From NCBI GenBank assembly GCA_910586425.1, contig CAJUHL010000048.1, positions 1 to 11,921 on the forward strand: a stretch of 11,921 nucleotides of DNA, given 5' to 3'. This stretch comes from an uncultured Bacilli bacterium. Lineage in GTDB: Bacteria > Bacillota_I > Bacilli_A > RF39 > UBA660. This document shows positions 1 through 7,219 of this stretch, one piece after another. Position 1 is the stretch's first letter. Each line of letters begins with the position of its first letter. The translations under genes were made by a program, and so were the position numbers. Under the pieces are notes generated by a model, which was not told the origin of the DNA, made no database searches, and saw only the letters and a list, made by a program, of their open reading frames with translations.

Positions 1-364
1 TTTCTACTACTTTAGGACTATCTTCTTCAAATCTTTTTTCAATACAATAATTCCCATACCTCGCTATGATATGCATTTGATTATCATCATTGATGATTAG
101 TTTTCCATTTTCTGGTTTGGCTCCTTTGTAGCTTAATATATCACTACTTAAATCAATTTCTTTTTGGATATCTTGTCCATCCATCATTTGATTCAACTGA
201 TATTTTTCTGCTGCATCTAGTATTCCATTTACCGATTCAATGGCTGCACCTCTTCTACTTTTTTCTATTACATCCATTATCATTGGGGTTGCGATTAACG
301 CTATAATAGCTAATATTACAATGACCGCAAGTAATTCGATTAATGTAAATCCTTTTTGTTTCAT
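1..364 (-). CDS. Type IV prepilin / pseudopilin, partial (C-terminus beyond window)
   Basis: This is a secreted pilin-like subunit that would be processed by a prepilin peptidase and assembled into a type IV pilus or a related pseudopilus. The protein starts MKQKGFTLIELLAV, the class III signal: a short basic leader, glycine before the cleavage site (after residue 5), phenylalanine at +1 and glutamate at +5. A hydrophobic helix of about 20 residues follows, then a soluble domain with one cysteine. At least 121 codons are visible and the frame is still open at the window edge. The start is well placed: AGGAG lies 8 nt upstream of the ATG. It lies downstream of clpB on the same strand, separated by 165 bp that contain a separate promoter candidate and a G10 tract, so it probably has its own control. 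I cannot tell from one gene whether it belongs to a motility, competence (ComGC-like) or adhesion pilus. Confidence 0.88.
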   Translation of the reverse strand, partial: MKQKGFTLIELLAVIVILAIIALIATPMIMDVIEKSRRGAAIESVNGILDAAEKYQLNQMMDGQDIQKEIDLSSDILSYKGAKPENGKLIINDDNQMHIIARYGNYCIEKRFEEDSPKVVE

Positions 365-414
365 TTCTATATCTCCTATTCTTTTTTCATTCAACCACTA
401 AAAAGAGGGTATTA

Positions 415-424
415 CCCCCCCCCC
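415..424. repeat. 10-bp homopolymeric C/G tract in prepilin leader
   Basis: Ten consecutive C on the plus strand (G10 on the coding strand) lie about 50 bp upstream of the prepilin start and downstream of its candidate promoter. In such an AT-rich sequence a run of this length is striking. Homopolymeric G/C tracts of this size are known slipped-strand hot spots in bacterial contingency loci. Just downstream on the coding strand, GGGTAATACCC followed by TCTTTTT could form a weak 4-bp hairpin with a T tract. Confidence 0.9.
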
Positions 425-463
425 GTTTACAATTCGTAAATATTCATTTTTCTACTTGTAAAC
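425..463 (-). promoter_or_regulatory. Inverted repeat in prepilin 5' leader
   Basis: The perfect 8-bp arms GTTTACAA and TTGTAAAC (positions 456-463 and 425-432) are separated by 23 nt and directly abut the G10 tract. On the transcript this would be a hairpin immediately before the G run. It could be a leader structure or a protein-binding site; no function can be assigned. Confidence 0.45.
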
Positions 464-488
464 TATACTATGATTCTTTTTCTGTTTT

Positions 489-517
489 ATTGTAACAAAT
501 TTATGTTTTTTTGGCAA
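489..517 (-). promoter_or_regulatory. Candidate sigma-A promoter for prepilin gene
   Basis: On the minus strand, TTGCCA (512-517) and TACAAT (489-494) are separated by exactly 17 nt. The site lies just after the clpB stop codon and would give a leader of about 115-120 nt that includes the inverted repeat and the G10 tract. The hexamers differ from consensus at one or two positions each. Confidence 0.6.
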
Positions 518-529
518 GTTATTTATTAC

Positions 530-2629
530 TTATGATTGAATAACAAGTTTAGAATTGTCAACATCAATCGTAACAGTTGTATTTGGTCCAATTTGTTCTG
601 TTAAAATGGATGTTGCAAGTAAGGTCTCTAGATTTCGACTCACATAACGTTTTATAGGCCTTGCCCCATAAGCTACATCATAAGAAGCATCAATAATAAA
701 GTCACGTGCTTTATCAGTCAATACAACTTTGATTTTTTGATCTTGTAGTCGTTCTTCAATTTCTTTCATCATTTTATCCAGGATATCATATACCACTTCT
801 TTGGTCAATGCATTGAATATAATAATTTCGTCGATACGATTGATAAATTCTGGTTTGAATGTCTGTTTCAATTCTTGCATCACTAAAGTATTACTATTTT
901 CCTCATTTTCTAAAATATAATGGCTACCTAAATTAGATGTCATAATGATTATGGTATTTTTAAAATCAACCGTTCTTCCTTGTGAATCGGTGATTCTACC
1001 ATCATCTAGAATTTGTAATAAAATATTGAATACATCTCGGTGCGCTTTTTCAATTTCATCGAATAATACAATACTATAAGGGTTTCTTCGTACTGCTTCT
1101 GTTAATTGACCTCCCTCATCATATCCTACATATCCAGGAGGCGCTCCTACTAGTCTTGCAACAGAATGCGCTTCCATATATTCACTCATATCAATTCTAA
1201 CCATATGTCTTTCATCATCAAATAATTCATAAGCAAGTGTTCTTGCAACTTCTGTTTTTCCAACACCAGTTGGTCCTAGGAAAATAAATGATCCAATTGG
1301 ACGTTTTGGGTCTTTGATTCCAGCACGTGCTCTGATAATCGCTTCACTTACCAATTTCAAAGCCTCTTCTTGCCCTTTGACGCGTTCTTTCATATGTGCT
1401 TCCAAATGCATCAATTTTTCTTTTTCTCCACCTACTAATTTTTGAATAGGAATATTCGTCCATTTGGAAATAATCCCAGCAATATCTTCCTCATCTACCA
1501 CATCACTTAAAATTTGAGATGTATTTTTGCTTTTGAGATCTTCTAGTTCATGTTCCAGTTTGGGCAATGTTCCATGTCTTAATTTAGCAGCCGTTTCTAA
1601 ATCATAATTATTTTCCGCTTGTTCTAATGAAAAACGGCATTTTTCAATTTCATCTTTTTTTGCACTAATACTTTCATTGATTGTTTTTTCTGCTTCCCAA
1701 TCATTTCTTAATTTAGATTCTTTTTCTTTCAAAGTTGCAATAGTTGCTTTTAACTCGTCCACCCTTGCTTTGGATAATTCATCTTTGTCTTTTTTAATGG
1801 CTTCCAATTCTACTTCCAATTGCATAATTTCTCTTGTCAACATATCCAAATTAGTTGGAACAGAATCCATTTGAACTTTGATGGTGGCACAAGCTTCATC
1901 AACTAAATCAATTGCTTTATCAGGTAAAAAGCGATCTGTAATATAGCGGTCTGATAGTGTTGCAGCGGCAATCAAGGCTTTATCTTTGATATTAACACCA
2001 TGAAATACTTCAAATCTGGACTTAAGACCTCTTAAAATGGTAATGGTGTCTATTACTGTTGGCTGTCCTACTTGCACTCTTTGAAATCTTCGTTCAAGAG
2101 CGCCATCTTTTTCAATATATTTTCTATACTCATTTAAAGTGGTCGCACCAATAACTTTGATTTCTCCTCTTGCAAGCATTGGTTTTAACATATTACTTGT
2201 ATCAATTGCACCTTCTGCTCCACTGCCTACAATCATGTGGATTTCATCAATAAAAAGAATGATTTGCCCATCGCTTTCTTTGATTTTTTTTAAAACAGCT
2301 TTCAAGCGTTCTTCAAATTCACCACGATATTTTGCACCTGCAATCAAAGCACCCATATCCAATTCCCAAATGGTTTTTCCTTTTAAACTATTTGGGACAT
2401 CTCCTTTGACAATACGACTCGCAAGTCCTTCTACGATCGCTGTTTTTCCTACACCTGGTTCTCCAATCAAAACAGGATTGTTTTTGGTTTTTCTAGATAA
2501 TATTCTTGTAATACTTCTAACTTCTTCATCACGTCCAATGACAGGGTCTACTTTACCAAGTTTTACACTTTCTGTAATGTCACGCCCATATTTTTCAAGG
2601 ACATTCTCTTCTTGAACATTTTGATTCAT
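530..2629 (-). CDS. clpB: ClpB-type disaggregase lacking the N-terminal domain
   Basis: This is an AAA+ chaperone that forms hexamers in the cytosol and, with the DnaK system, threads aggregated proteins through its central pore. At 699 residues it is shorter than typical ClpB (about 860) because the N-terminal substrate-binding domain is absent: the protein begins almost directly at the first AAA+ module. Visible elements are Walker A GEPGVGKT (56-63), pore loop AKYRG (about 99-103), Walker B ILFIDE (124-129), a charged coiled-coil middle domain (about 260-375) that separates ClpB from ClpA/ClpX, second Walker A GPTGVGKT (452-459), pore loop GYVGYDE (499-505), second Walker B VLFDEIE (521-527) and the C-terminal small domain. 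The ATG follows GGGAGGG by 6 nt, so the short form is the real start and not a fragment. Full-length ClpB genes can also produce a short form by internal initiation; here only the short form is encoded. Regulation by HrcA is expected from the CIRCE operator overlapping the promoter. Confidence 0.96.
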   Translation of the reverse strand: MNQNVQEENVLEKYGRDITESVKLGKVDPVIGRDEEVRSITRILSRKTKNNPVLIGEPGVGKTAIVEGLASRIVKGDVPNSLKGKTIWELDMGALIAGAKYRGEFEERLKAVLKKIKESDGQIILFIDEIHMIVGSGAEGAIDTSNMLKPMLARGEIKVIGATTLNEYRKYIEKDGALERRFQRVQVGQPTVIDTITILRGLKSRFEVFHGVNIKDKALIAAATLSDRYITDRFLPDKAIDLVDEACATIKVQMDSVPTNLDMLTREIMQLEVELEAIKKDKDELSKARVDELKATIATLKEKESKLRNDWEAEKTINESISAKKDEIEKCRFSLEQAENNYDLETAAKLRHGTLPKLEHELEDLKSKNTSQILSDVVDEEDIAGIISKWTNIPIQKLVGGEKEKLMHLEAHMKERVKGQEEALKLVSEAIIRARAGIKDPKRPIGSFIFLGPTGVGKTEVARTLAYELFDDERHMVRIDMSEYMEAHSVARLVGAPPGYVGYDEGGQLTEAVRRNPYSIVLFDEIEKAHRDVFNILLQILDDGRITDSQGRTVDFKNTIIIMTSNLGSHYILENEENSNTLVMQELKQTFKPEFINRIDEIIIFNALTKEVVYDILDKMMKEIEERLQDQKIKVVLTDKARDFIIDASYDVAYGARPIKRYVSRNLETLLATSILTEQIGPNTTVTIDVDNSKLVIQS

Positions 2630-2674
2630 CAGTATCCCTCCCTTTTCTTATGATGTTTCTTCATCATTATATTC

Positions 2675-2702
2675 ATTATAACACTATTTTAGCACTTGTC
2701 AA
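2675..2702 (-). promoter_or_regulatory. clpB promoter (sigma-A, consensus hexamers)
   Basis: On the minus strand, TTGACA (2697-2702) and TATAAT (2675-2680) are both perfect consensus hexamers, separated by 16 nt. The -35 box lies in the spacer and distal arm of the CIRCE operator, so a bound repressor would block polymerase. A small hairpin (ATGATG/CATCAT, 2650-2667) lies between the promoter and the ribosome binding site. Confidence 0.88.
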
Positions 2703-2715
2703 GCATGAGTGCTAA
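2689..2715. promoter_or_regulatory. CIRCE operator (HrcA site)
   Basis: TTAGCACTT, a 9-nt spacer, then GAGTGCTAA matches the CIRCE consensus TTAGCACTC-N9-GAGTGCTAA with one mismatch in one arm. The palindrome extends outward: CTATTTTAGCACT (2684-2696) is the exact reverse complement of AGTGCTAAAATAG (2708-2720). CIRCE is bound by HrcA, which represses chaperone genes until heat shock. Its position across the clpB promoter makes clpB the regulated gene. Confidence 0.93.
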
Positions 2716-3091
2716 AATAGCAGAAAGAAAAAAGAATATGTATACTTATTCTATTTTTCAAATACCTGTTGATATTTTTTACCATATATTTTTCTTTAAA
2801 GCTTTCTTCCAACTCTTTCACACGCCTTTCATATTCATACTCCCCTTTATCGAGTGGATTTCCAAGAAGCTGATATAAATCGTATGCATGTTTCAATTCA
2901 TGAACATTTACAAGTGTGGTTTGTAGATCTGTAATAACAGGCACAAATACTTTCATGTCAACTAAACAATTATTTGTATCCATCTTCATATTTACGCCAT
3001 AGAAAAAACAATCATCTGTAGGTACAATTCTTTTTTCTATATATTGCCAAAAGGTAGATGAGTAATTTAGAAATCTTTTTATATCATCCAT
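2699..3091 (-). CDS. Small HExxH-motif protein, possible metallopeptidase
   Basis: I do not recognise the family. The protein has about 130 residues from the ATG at 3091; an in-frame TTG at 3109 would add six. Neither start has a good ribosome binding site, so the start is uncertain. The notable feature is HELKH in the context VNVHELKHAYDLYQLLG, an HExxH zinc-site pattern, with several acidic residues 16-20 positions later (EYEYE) that could supply a third ligand as in gluzincins. No signal peptide or membrane span is evident, apart from a hydrophobic, cysteine-containing tail. It follows the AgrC-like gene by about 50 bp and is probably co-transcribed. Its last five codons and TGA stop (2699-2701) lie inside the clpB CIRCE and promoter. 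A conserved protease role is unproven; the motif could be coincidental in such a small protein. Confidence 0.7.
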   Translation of the reverse strand: MDDIKRFLNYSSTFWQYIEKRIVPTDDCFFYGVNMKMDTNNCLVDMKVFVPVITDLQTTLVNVHELKHAYDLYQLLGNPLDKGEYEYERRVKELEESFKEKYMVKNINRYLKNRISIHILFSFCYFSTHA

Positions 3092-3139
3092 TCTTAAGAA
3101 GTAATTCAAGATAATTTTTCTAGTACAATATTGATCTAA

Positions 3140-4369
3140 TTAAATATGAAGAATTAATGTCTGCGTATATACACCATTAATAATTTCTTCCCTTCGATTA
3201 TAATCTTTTTTATGATGAGTTATTTCTTTTAATATAAGTGCGATTTCATTCGATTTTATATATGGTAGATTATTTTCACCAATCGGATGTGTAAATGCAA
3301 AATAAATATTTTTATGATCATGATAGGCATTGATACTGACTTGTTTGATATGGCCTTTTTCTAATAAATAGGTACTATAGTCAAACATATATCCTAAACA
3401 TAAGGATAATTCTCTGATTGCCTTATCTTGTAAAAGTTCTAGTATTTTATCATTTCTTTGGAAATCGATGCTAATGGTTGTTTGAACTTGTTTTTCTTGC
3501 AACACACTTATTTTATAATAAAATAATCCCATTAAGCCCTTTTTGGATAGTTTTTGGATTTGTTCTAATAAATATGCATTCAAAGAATTGTCTTTCTCAT
3601 TTAATAAATGATCAATATAAGATAATTCTTCGCCTCCTGATTCTTGTAGCATTTTTCGGAGAAAAGAAAGTTGATTGTGATATTCTTTATTTTTTTTCGC
3701 CTGTTGTGAAAGCATATACTCAAAAGTTTCTACATCGATAATTAATTTTTGATATTCATCAGCAAGCTTTTTACTTTCCATTTTTTCTTTCATATATTCA
3801 ATTAAAATAATACAAGAAACAAATAAAAAGGCAAGACTTAAAAAGGAAATCTTTTTATGAATTAAATAAAATTGAACAATACTTAAATTGAGAATCCCTA
3901 TCATAACAAGGAGAAACCACTTTTTTTCCTGAAAATATTCTAATCCTCTTTGAAATAATTTTGCAAGAGATAAAAAATGAAACAAAAATATCGCAAATAT
4001 AGCAATACATAAATTGATTAAAATTAGGTATCCGAGGTGCGAATTCCATGACATTGGATAACAAAAAGTCAGAATTGATAATATTAATATTTCAGATAAG
4101 ATGCTTGTAAAAAAACTAAATAATACAGCAACACCAGTTTGATGAAAATTATGTTTCCATAACACTTTTGATATCATCCAAATCATCCCTATTTTAAGGG
4201 GAAACATAAGGTTTATATTTTGACTATCTAGGCTACTAATGATTCCAAAAAGCAAAAAACAAATCCAAAATTTGTAGGAACTATAGACGATTTTTTCATC
4301 TAGAATTCTTGAAATCAAATATAGAATTGTCCAATACCCAATGGACAAGATAATAAAATTAACAATCAT
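3140..4369 (-). CDS. AgrC-like membrane sensor protein with degenerate kinase region
   Basis: This 409-residue protein has about six hydrophobic segments in residues 1-190, a linker helix (about 190-225) and a C-terminal soluble domain, the layout of AgrC/GHKL (HPK10-type) peptide-sensing kinases. The start is sound: GGAGG lies 4 nt before the ATG, and the ATGA overlap with the preceding regulator gene couples the two. The catalytic signatures are poor. Where HPK10 kinases have R-H-D-Y-x-N, this protein reads N-K-E-Y-H-N (227-232), so the phospho-acceptor histidine is replaced by lysine and the only nearby histidine is three residues later. The N-box region reads LGYMFDYSTYLL (325-336), without the asparagines expected near LGNLLDNAIEA, and no glycine-rich G box is visible before the C-terminus. 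It may be a pseudokinase that controls its partner by binding, or a fast-diverging active kinase. The length is normal and the frame intact, so it is not simply a broken gene. Confidence 0.75.
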   Translation of the reverse strand: MIVNFIILSIGYWTILYLISRILDEKIVYSSYKFWICFLLFGIISSLDSQNINLMFPLKIGMIWMISKVLWKHNFHQTGVAVLFSFFTSILSEILILSILTFCYPMSWNSHLGYLILINLCIAIFAIFLFHFLSLAKLFQRGLEYFQEKKWFLLVMIGILNLSIVQFYLIHKKISFLSLAFLFVSCIILIEYMKEKMESKKLADEYQKLIIDVETFEYMLSQQAKKNKEYHNQLSFLRKMLQESGGEELSYIDHLLNEKDNSLNAYLLEQIQKLSKKGLMGLFYYKISVLQEKQVQTTISIDFQRNDKILELLQDKAIRELSLCLGYMFDYSTYLLEKGHIKQVSINAYHDHKNIYFAFTHPIGENNLPYIKSNEIALILKEITHHKKDYNRREEIINGVYTQTLILHI

Positions 4370-5355
4370 GATTCCTCCGTAGACTCTGATAATATATGAA
4401 CGGCTTTTCGGAATCGTTCACAATTCGCATCTGCTTTTCTTTTTTCTTTTTTTAATACCTCATTTTCAGTAGTCAGCTTTATATTTCTAGAATGTAAGGT
4501 TGCGATCTCTTGTTGTAATATTCTTTGATTTTCCTTTCCTTGCATGTATTTTTCTGTTTTGTCCTTGGCAATCCATATTCGTAGTGTATTTAGATGCATT
4601 CCAAATTTTTGAAGAATCTGTTCTTCTGTTGCTCCATTATAATACATATAAATAGCTTCTTGATGAATGGAAGGAGAATAACGTTTCCCTTTTTGTGGTT
4701 GTTCTTTTTTCTTCGTTTGCTTATCGTTTACAATGGTTGCATTCAAAAGCTTTGTTTTATGTAAATTGCTAATACGTGTACGGCTTTCATATACAAAGTA
4801 AGAAGGCAATTTTGGCTTTAACTCTTCTAATGTGTAGGATACTAGATAACTACAAGATTCGGTTTGAATAATGGTTTTCTTTTTTTTGTATCTTTGTAGA
4901 AAAGCAATCTCTTGCGTATGGAGTTCATATTGAATATCGTTCTCGGTAAAACGTAAGTGTTCTTTTTTAGCAACTCTTGTAATCCAAAACGATAAGCTTT
5001 CTTTTAATTTATGTTCCCATTGTGGATAAAAATAATTAATATAATCAACAAATTGGCATTTCAAAGCAATGAAAAGAAATCGTTCATCTCCAAAGCCAAT
5101 GATTGGGCTTGCAAAATCATATTTCCGGATTTTTCGAACATAATCTTGCAATTTCATGGATGGGGTTTCCATATCAAGAAGATATACCTTTATACCACTT
5201 TTGGTTTTTGATATTACTTGATAAGCCTCTTCGATATAGTCATCATAAACTTTAATCTGGCAAATCATATTTTGTTTTTTCATTACATTTTGAATACATT
5301 GTTTCATTCTTTTTTGGAAAGGAACATTATCGTTAATTATGATAAATTCTAGCAT
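4366..5355 (-). CDS. AgrA/LytTR-like response regulator fused to a transposase-type HTH and coiled coil
   Basis: This looks like a cytosolic DNA-binding regulator partnered with the overlapping sensor gene. Residues 1-125 resemble a receiver domain with the phospho-acceptor aspartate in VYLLDMETPSM (D61). The acidic pocket reads IIINDN instead of two or three acids, and the usual conserved lysine is replaced (DYINYF), so phosphorylation chemistry may be altered. Residues about 133-210 resemble a LytTR DNA-binding domain (basic, beta-rich, ending YFVYESRTRISNLHK). AgrA-type proteins normally stop here. This one continues for about 110 residues: KRYSPSIHQEAIYMYYNGA...ILQKFGMHLNTLRIWI (224-262), which resembles the HTH of IS3-family OrfA, then a heptad-rich helix (about 272-310) like the OrfA leucine zipper. 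The ATG follows AGGAG by 9 nt. No adjacent stop or frame break suggests an assembly artefact. Family names are from pattern recognition; the receiver and LytTR calls are moderately sure, the HTH resemblance good. Confidence 0.75.
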   Translation of the reverse strand: MLEFIIINDNVPFQKRMKQCIQNVMKKQNMICQIKVYDDYIEEAYQVISKTKSGIKVYLLDMETPSMKLQDYVRKIRKYDFASPIIGFGDERFLFIALKCQFVDYINYFYPQWEHKLKESLSFWITRVAKKEHLRFTENDIQYELHTQEIAFLQRYKKKKTIIQTESCSYLVSYTLEELKPKLPSYFVYESRTRISNLHKTKLLNATIVNDKQTKKKEQPQKGKRYSPSIHQEAIYMYYNGATEEQILQKFGMHLNTLRIWIAKDKTEKYMQGKENQRILQQEIATLHSRNIKLTTENEVLKKEKRKADANCERFRKAVHILSESTEES

Positions 5356-5378
5356 ACTACAACACTCCTATTATAGTT

Positions 5379-5407
5379 ATCATAACATAGAGTTTTTGCA
5401 AATACAA
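5379..5407 (-). promoter_or_regulatory. Candidate promoter for the regulator/sensor pair
   Basis: On the minus strand, TTGTAT (5402-5407) and TATGAT (5379-5384) are 17 nt apart, with a TG one base before the -10 (extended -10). It sits between the sigH terminator and the AGGAG of the regulator gene. A TATAAT nearer the start has no well-spaced -35. Confidence 0.5.
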
Positions 5408-5409
5408 TT

Positions 5410-5431
5410 AAAAAAATCCAAATTTTGGATT
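5410..5431 (-). terminator. Intrinsic terminator after sigH
   Basis: On the minus strand, AATCCAA-AAT-TTGGATT is a 7-bp hairpin followed by a run of T (5410-5416), 5 bp past the sigH stop. The stem is AT-rich, so it may be leaky. It separates the core operon from the regulator/sensor unit. Confidence 0.6.
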
Positions 5432-5436
5432 TATCA

Positions 5437-6057
5437 TTAAACTTCTTTTTGATTTAAAATTGTCCTTAATTTTCCACGAATTCTTTGTAAAGCATTATCA
5501 ATGGCTTTTGGTTCTTTGTCTAATATTTCAGATATTTCTTTATACTCAAAACCACTGATTTTTAATTCAAATACGATACTTTCCAAAGCAGTTAATTTAT
5601 CTTTTGCAAGATCTAACACATGAGACTGGTATTCATTGCTCATTAAAACCGTTTCAGGATTAGCAGTATCATCTCCAAACAAATATTCTAATGAATAGGT
5701 TTCTCCACCATCAGTGACAGCATCAATGGGGATAGATTCATTTAAAATTTTATTTTTCAAACGTTTGGTAGCAACAACTGTACTAACCATTTTGTGTTTG
5801 ATGCAAGTAATTGCAAATGTATAAAAAGTCGTATCTTTTTGTTCTTTAAAATGATCGATTGCACTCATTAAACCAAGTAAGCCTTCTTGAATTAAATCAC
5901 TGATTTCTAGTCCAGCACTTTTTACATATGGATATAATTTATGTGCTAATTTTTCAATAAATGGTTGATACTTTTGATAAAGAATATTATTAGCTTCCTC
6001 ATGATTTTCACTGATATAGCTCAATAACTCATAGTCATTATATTCTTTATAATTCAT
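5437..6057 (-). CDS. sigH: RNA polymerase sigma factor, SigH (Spo0H)-like
   Basis: This is a 206-residue sigma-70-family factor that would direct RNA polymerase to alternative promoters (stationary phase, competence or early sporulation in Bacillus; the regulon here is unknown). Region 2 is seen in DLIQEGLLGLMSAIDHFK and YTFAITCIKHKM (about 55-90), and region 4 in FEYKEISEILDKEPKAIDNALQRIRGKL, whose IDNALQR helix closely matches what I know of Bacillus SigH. It lies 9 bp after rlmB, which itself follows mrnC; this order, mrnC-rlmB-...-sigH, is also found in Bacillus (where a small gene lies between), and supports the SigH assignment over a generic ECF factor. The upstream AGGTAG overlapping the rlmB stop serves as ribosome binding site. 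Confidence 0.88.
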   Translation of the reverse strand: MNYKEYNDYELLSYISENHEEANNILYQKYQPFIEKLAHKLYPYVKSAGLEISDLIQEGLLGLMSAIDHFKEQKDTTFYTFAITCIKHKMVSTVVATKRLKNKILNESIPIDAVTDGGETYSLEYLFGDDTANPETVLMSNEYQSHVLDLAKDKLTALESIVFELKISGFEYKEISEILDKEPKAIDNALQRIRGKLRTILNQKEV

Positions 6058-6066
6058 AGAATCTAC

Positions 6067-6762
6067 CTACTTTCTTTTTAACATAGCCTCAAAAATAATA
6101 ATACCAGCTGCAACGGAAGCATTTAGACTATTGACAGTTCCTTGCATTGGTATTTTGGCTATGAAATCACAAGACTCTTGTACCAAGCGACTCATTCCAT
6201 TTCCTTCATTGCCAATGACTACTGCAATTTTTCCAGTATAATCAATTTGATTATAGTCGGTTCCTTCCATATCGGTTCCAATTATCCAAAAGCCCTTTTC
6301 CTTAAGCGTTCGTATTGTCTGATTTAAGTTGGTTACACAGGCAATCTTCATATGGTCTATTGCTCCTGTACTAACCTTGATGACAGTAGAATTTACATCG
6401 ACACTTCGATCTTTTGGAATAAGAATACCATCCACACCTGCTGCTTCACAAGTACGGATTATGGCTCCAAAATTATGAGGATCTTCCAAATGATCCAATA
6501 TTACTAAAAAAGAATCTTCTTTCTTTAGTAATTCCTCTAATGGGGCATACATATAATCAGGTACACTTAATATTATACCTTGATGCATTCCATTTGCAAG
6601 TTTATCTAATTCAAATTTTTCTAGGAATTTAGTTTCAATATTCTGTTTTTGTATAGCAGAAAGAATAAATTCGTCATTGAAATTCTTATAAATATAAGCT
6701 TTTTTGATTTTTTTTTGATTTTTAAGATATTCTGTTACAACATTTTTTCCATATATATACAT
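6067..6762 (-). CDS. rlmB: 23S rRNA (guanosine-2'-O)-methyltransferase RlmB
   Basis: This SPOUT-family methyltransferase uses S-adenosylmethionine to methylate a ribose in the 23S rRNA peptidyl-transferase region. It has an N-terminal L30e-like substrate-binding domain (YIYGKNVVTEYL onward), then the three SpoU motifs: EDPHNFGAIIRTCEAAG, VVIGNEGNGMSRLV, and IPMQGTVNSLNASVAAGI near the C-terminus, which form the knotted cofactor site. The length (231-234 residues) is normal. I chose the ATG at 6762 because AGGTGA lies 5 nt before it and family members begin close to YIYG; a GTG at 6771 in the same frame would add three residues but has no clear ribosome binding site. Either start overlaps or touches the mrnC stop, so the two are translationally coupled. 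Other SpoU paralogues such as TrmH are possible, but the gene order favours RlmB. Confidence 0.92.
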   Translation of the reverse strand: MYIYGKNVVTEYLKNQKKIKKAYIYKNFNDEFILSAIQKQNIETKFLEKFELDKLANGMHQGIILSVPDYMYAPLEELLKKEDSFLVILDHLEDPHNFGAIIRTCEAAGVDGILIPKDRSVDVNSTVIKVSTGAIDHMKIACVTNLNQTIRTLKEKGFWIIGTDMEGTDYNQIDYTGKIAVVIGNEGNGMSRLVQESCDFIAKIPMQGTVNSLNASVAAGIIIFEAMLKRK

Positions 6763-6763
6763 A

Positions 6764-7126
6764 TTATTCACCTGTAATCCATTTCATAATTTCATCAATT
6801 CTTGTTTTGTTTTTTTCCAAATATAAATAACCAATCAGAGCCTCTAATCCTGTTGCATATTTATAGGTAGCGACATCTGTATGTTTTGGGCTTTTATGGC
6901 TTTTATGATTACGTGCCCTTAACACTATATTCATTTCTTTTTCGTTTAAAAATTTGCTTTCAATCATCTGTTTTACAAATTTACATTGATTTTTAGCACT
7001 CACATAGGATATGGCTAATTCTTGTAATTCTTTGACTTTTATGATTTTCTTTTTGAGTAAATATTCTCTGATATAACATTCATAAATGGCATCTCCTAGA
7101 TATGCTAAAGCGAGTACATTGGTCAT
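6764..7126 (-). CDS. mrnC: Mini-ribonuclease III (MrnC)
   Basis: This is a 120-residue RNase III-fold endonuclease without a double-stranded-RNA-binding domain, which in Bacillus matures 23S rRNA precursor ends. It starts directly in the catalytic fold: LALAYLGDAIYECYIREYLL carries the conserved aspartate, and GLEALIGYLYLE near residue 94 carries the conserved glutamate. An ARNHKSHKSPKH segment is typical of the family. AGGAGG lies 6 nt before the ATG, an excellent ribosome binding site. It precedes and overlaps rlmB, the arrangement known from Bacillus. It lies 93 bp after rbgA; I see no terminator or convincing promoter between them. Confidence 0.93.
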   Translation of the reverse strand: MTNVLALAYLGDAIYECYIREYLLKKKIIKVKELQELAISYVSAKNQCKFVKQMIESKFLNEKEMNIVLRARNHKSHKSPKHTDVATYKYATGLEALIGYLYLEKNKTRIDEIMKWITGE

Positions 7127-7219
7127 AGAATCCTCCTTTTATTTTTTCTTCTTCAGAACATTCAGCCATGCAATATTCTACATAATAATTATCTAATTGT
7201 AGATTTTTATTTGATTCAT

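Noticed and set aside
2139..2615. Plus-strand frame of 158 codons
   Set aside because: It lies antisense to the conserved first AAA+ module of clpB and has no family signature.
2650..2667. Hairpin ATGATG/CATCAT in the clpB leader as a thermosensor or terminator
   Set aside because: Six AT-rich pairs without a T tract and not covering the ribosome binding site; too weak to support a function.
7127..7219. Short open frame between rbgA and mrnC (NESNKNLQLDNYYVEYC... on the minus strand)
   Set aside because: It has no start codon with a ribosome binding site at its head and overlaps the mrnC start; I see nothing else in this 93-bp spacer.
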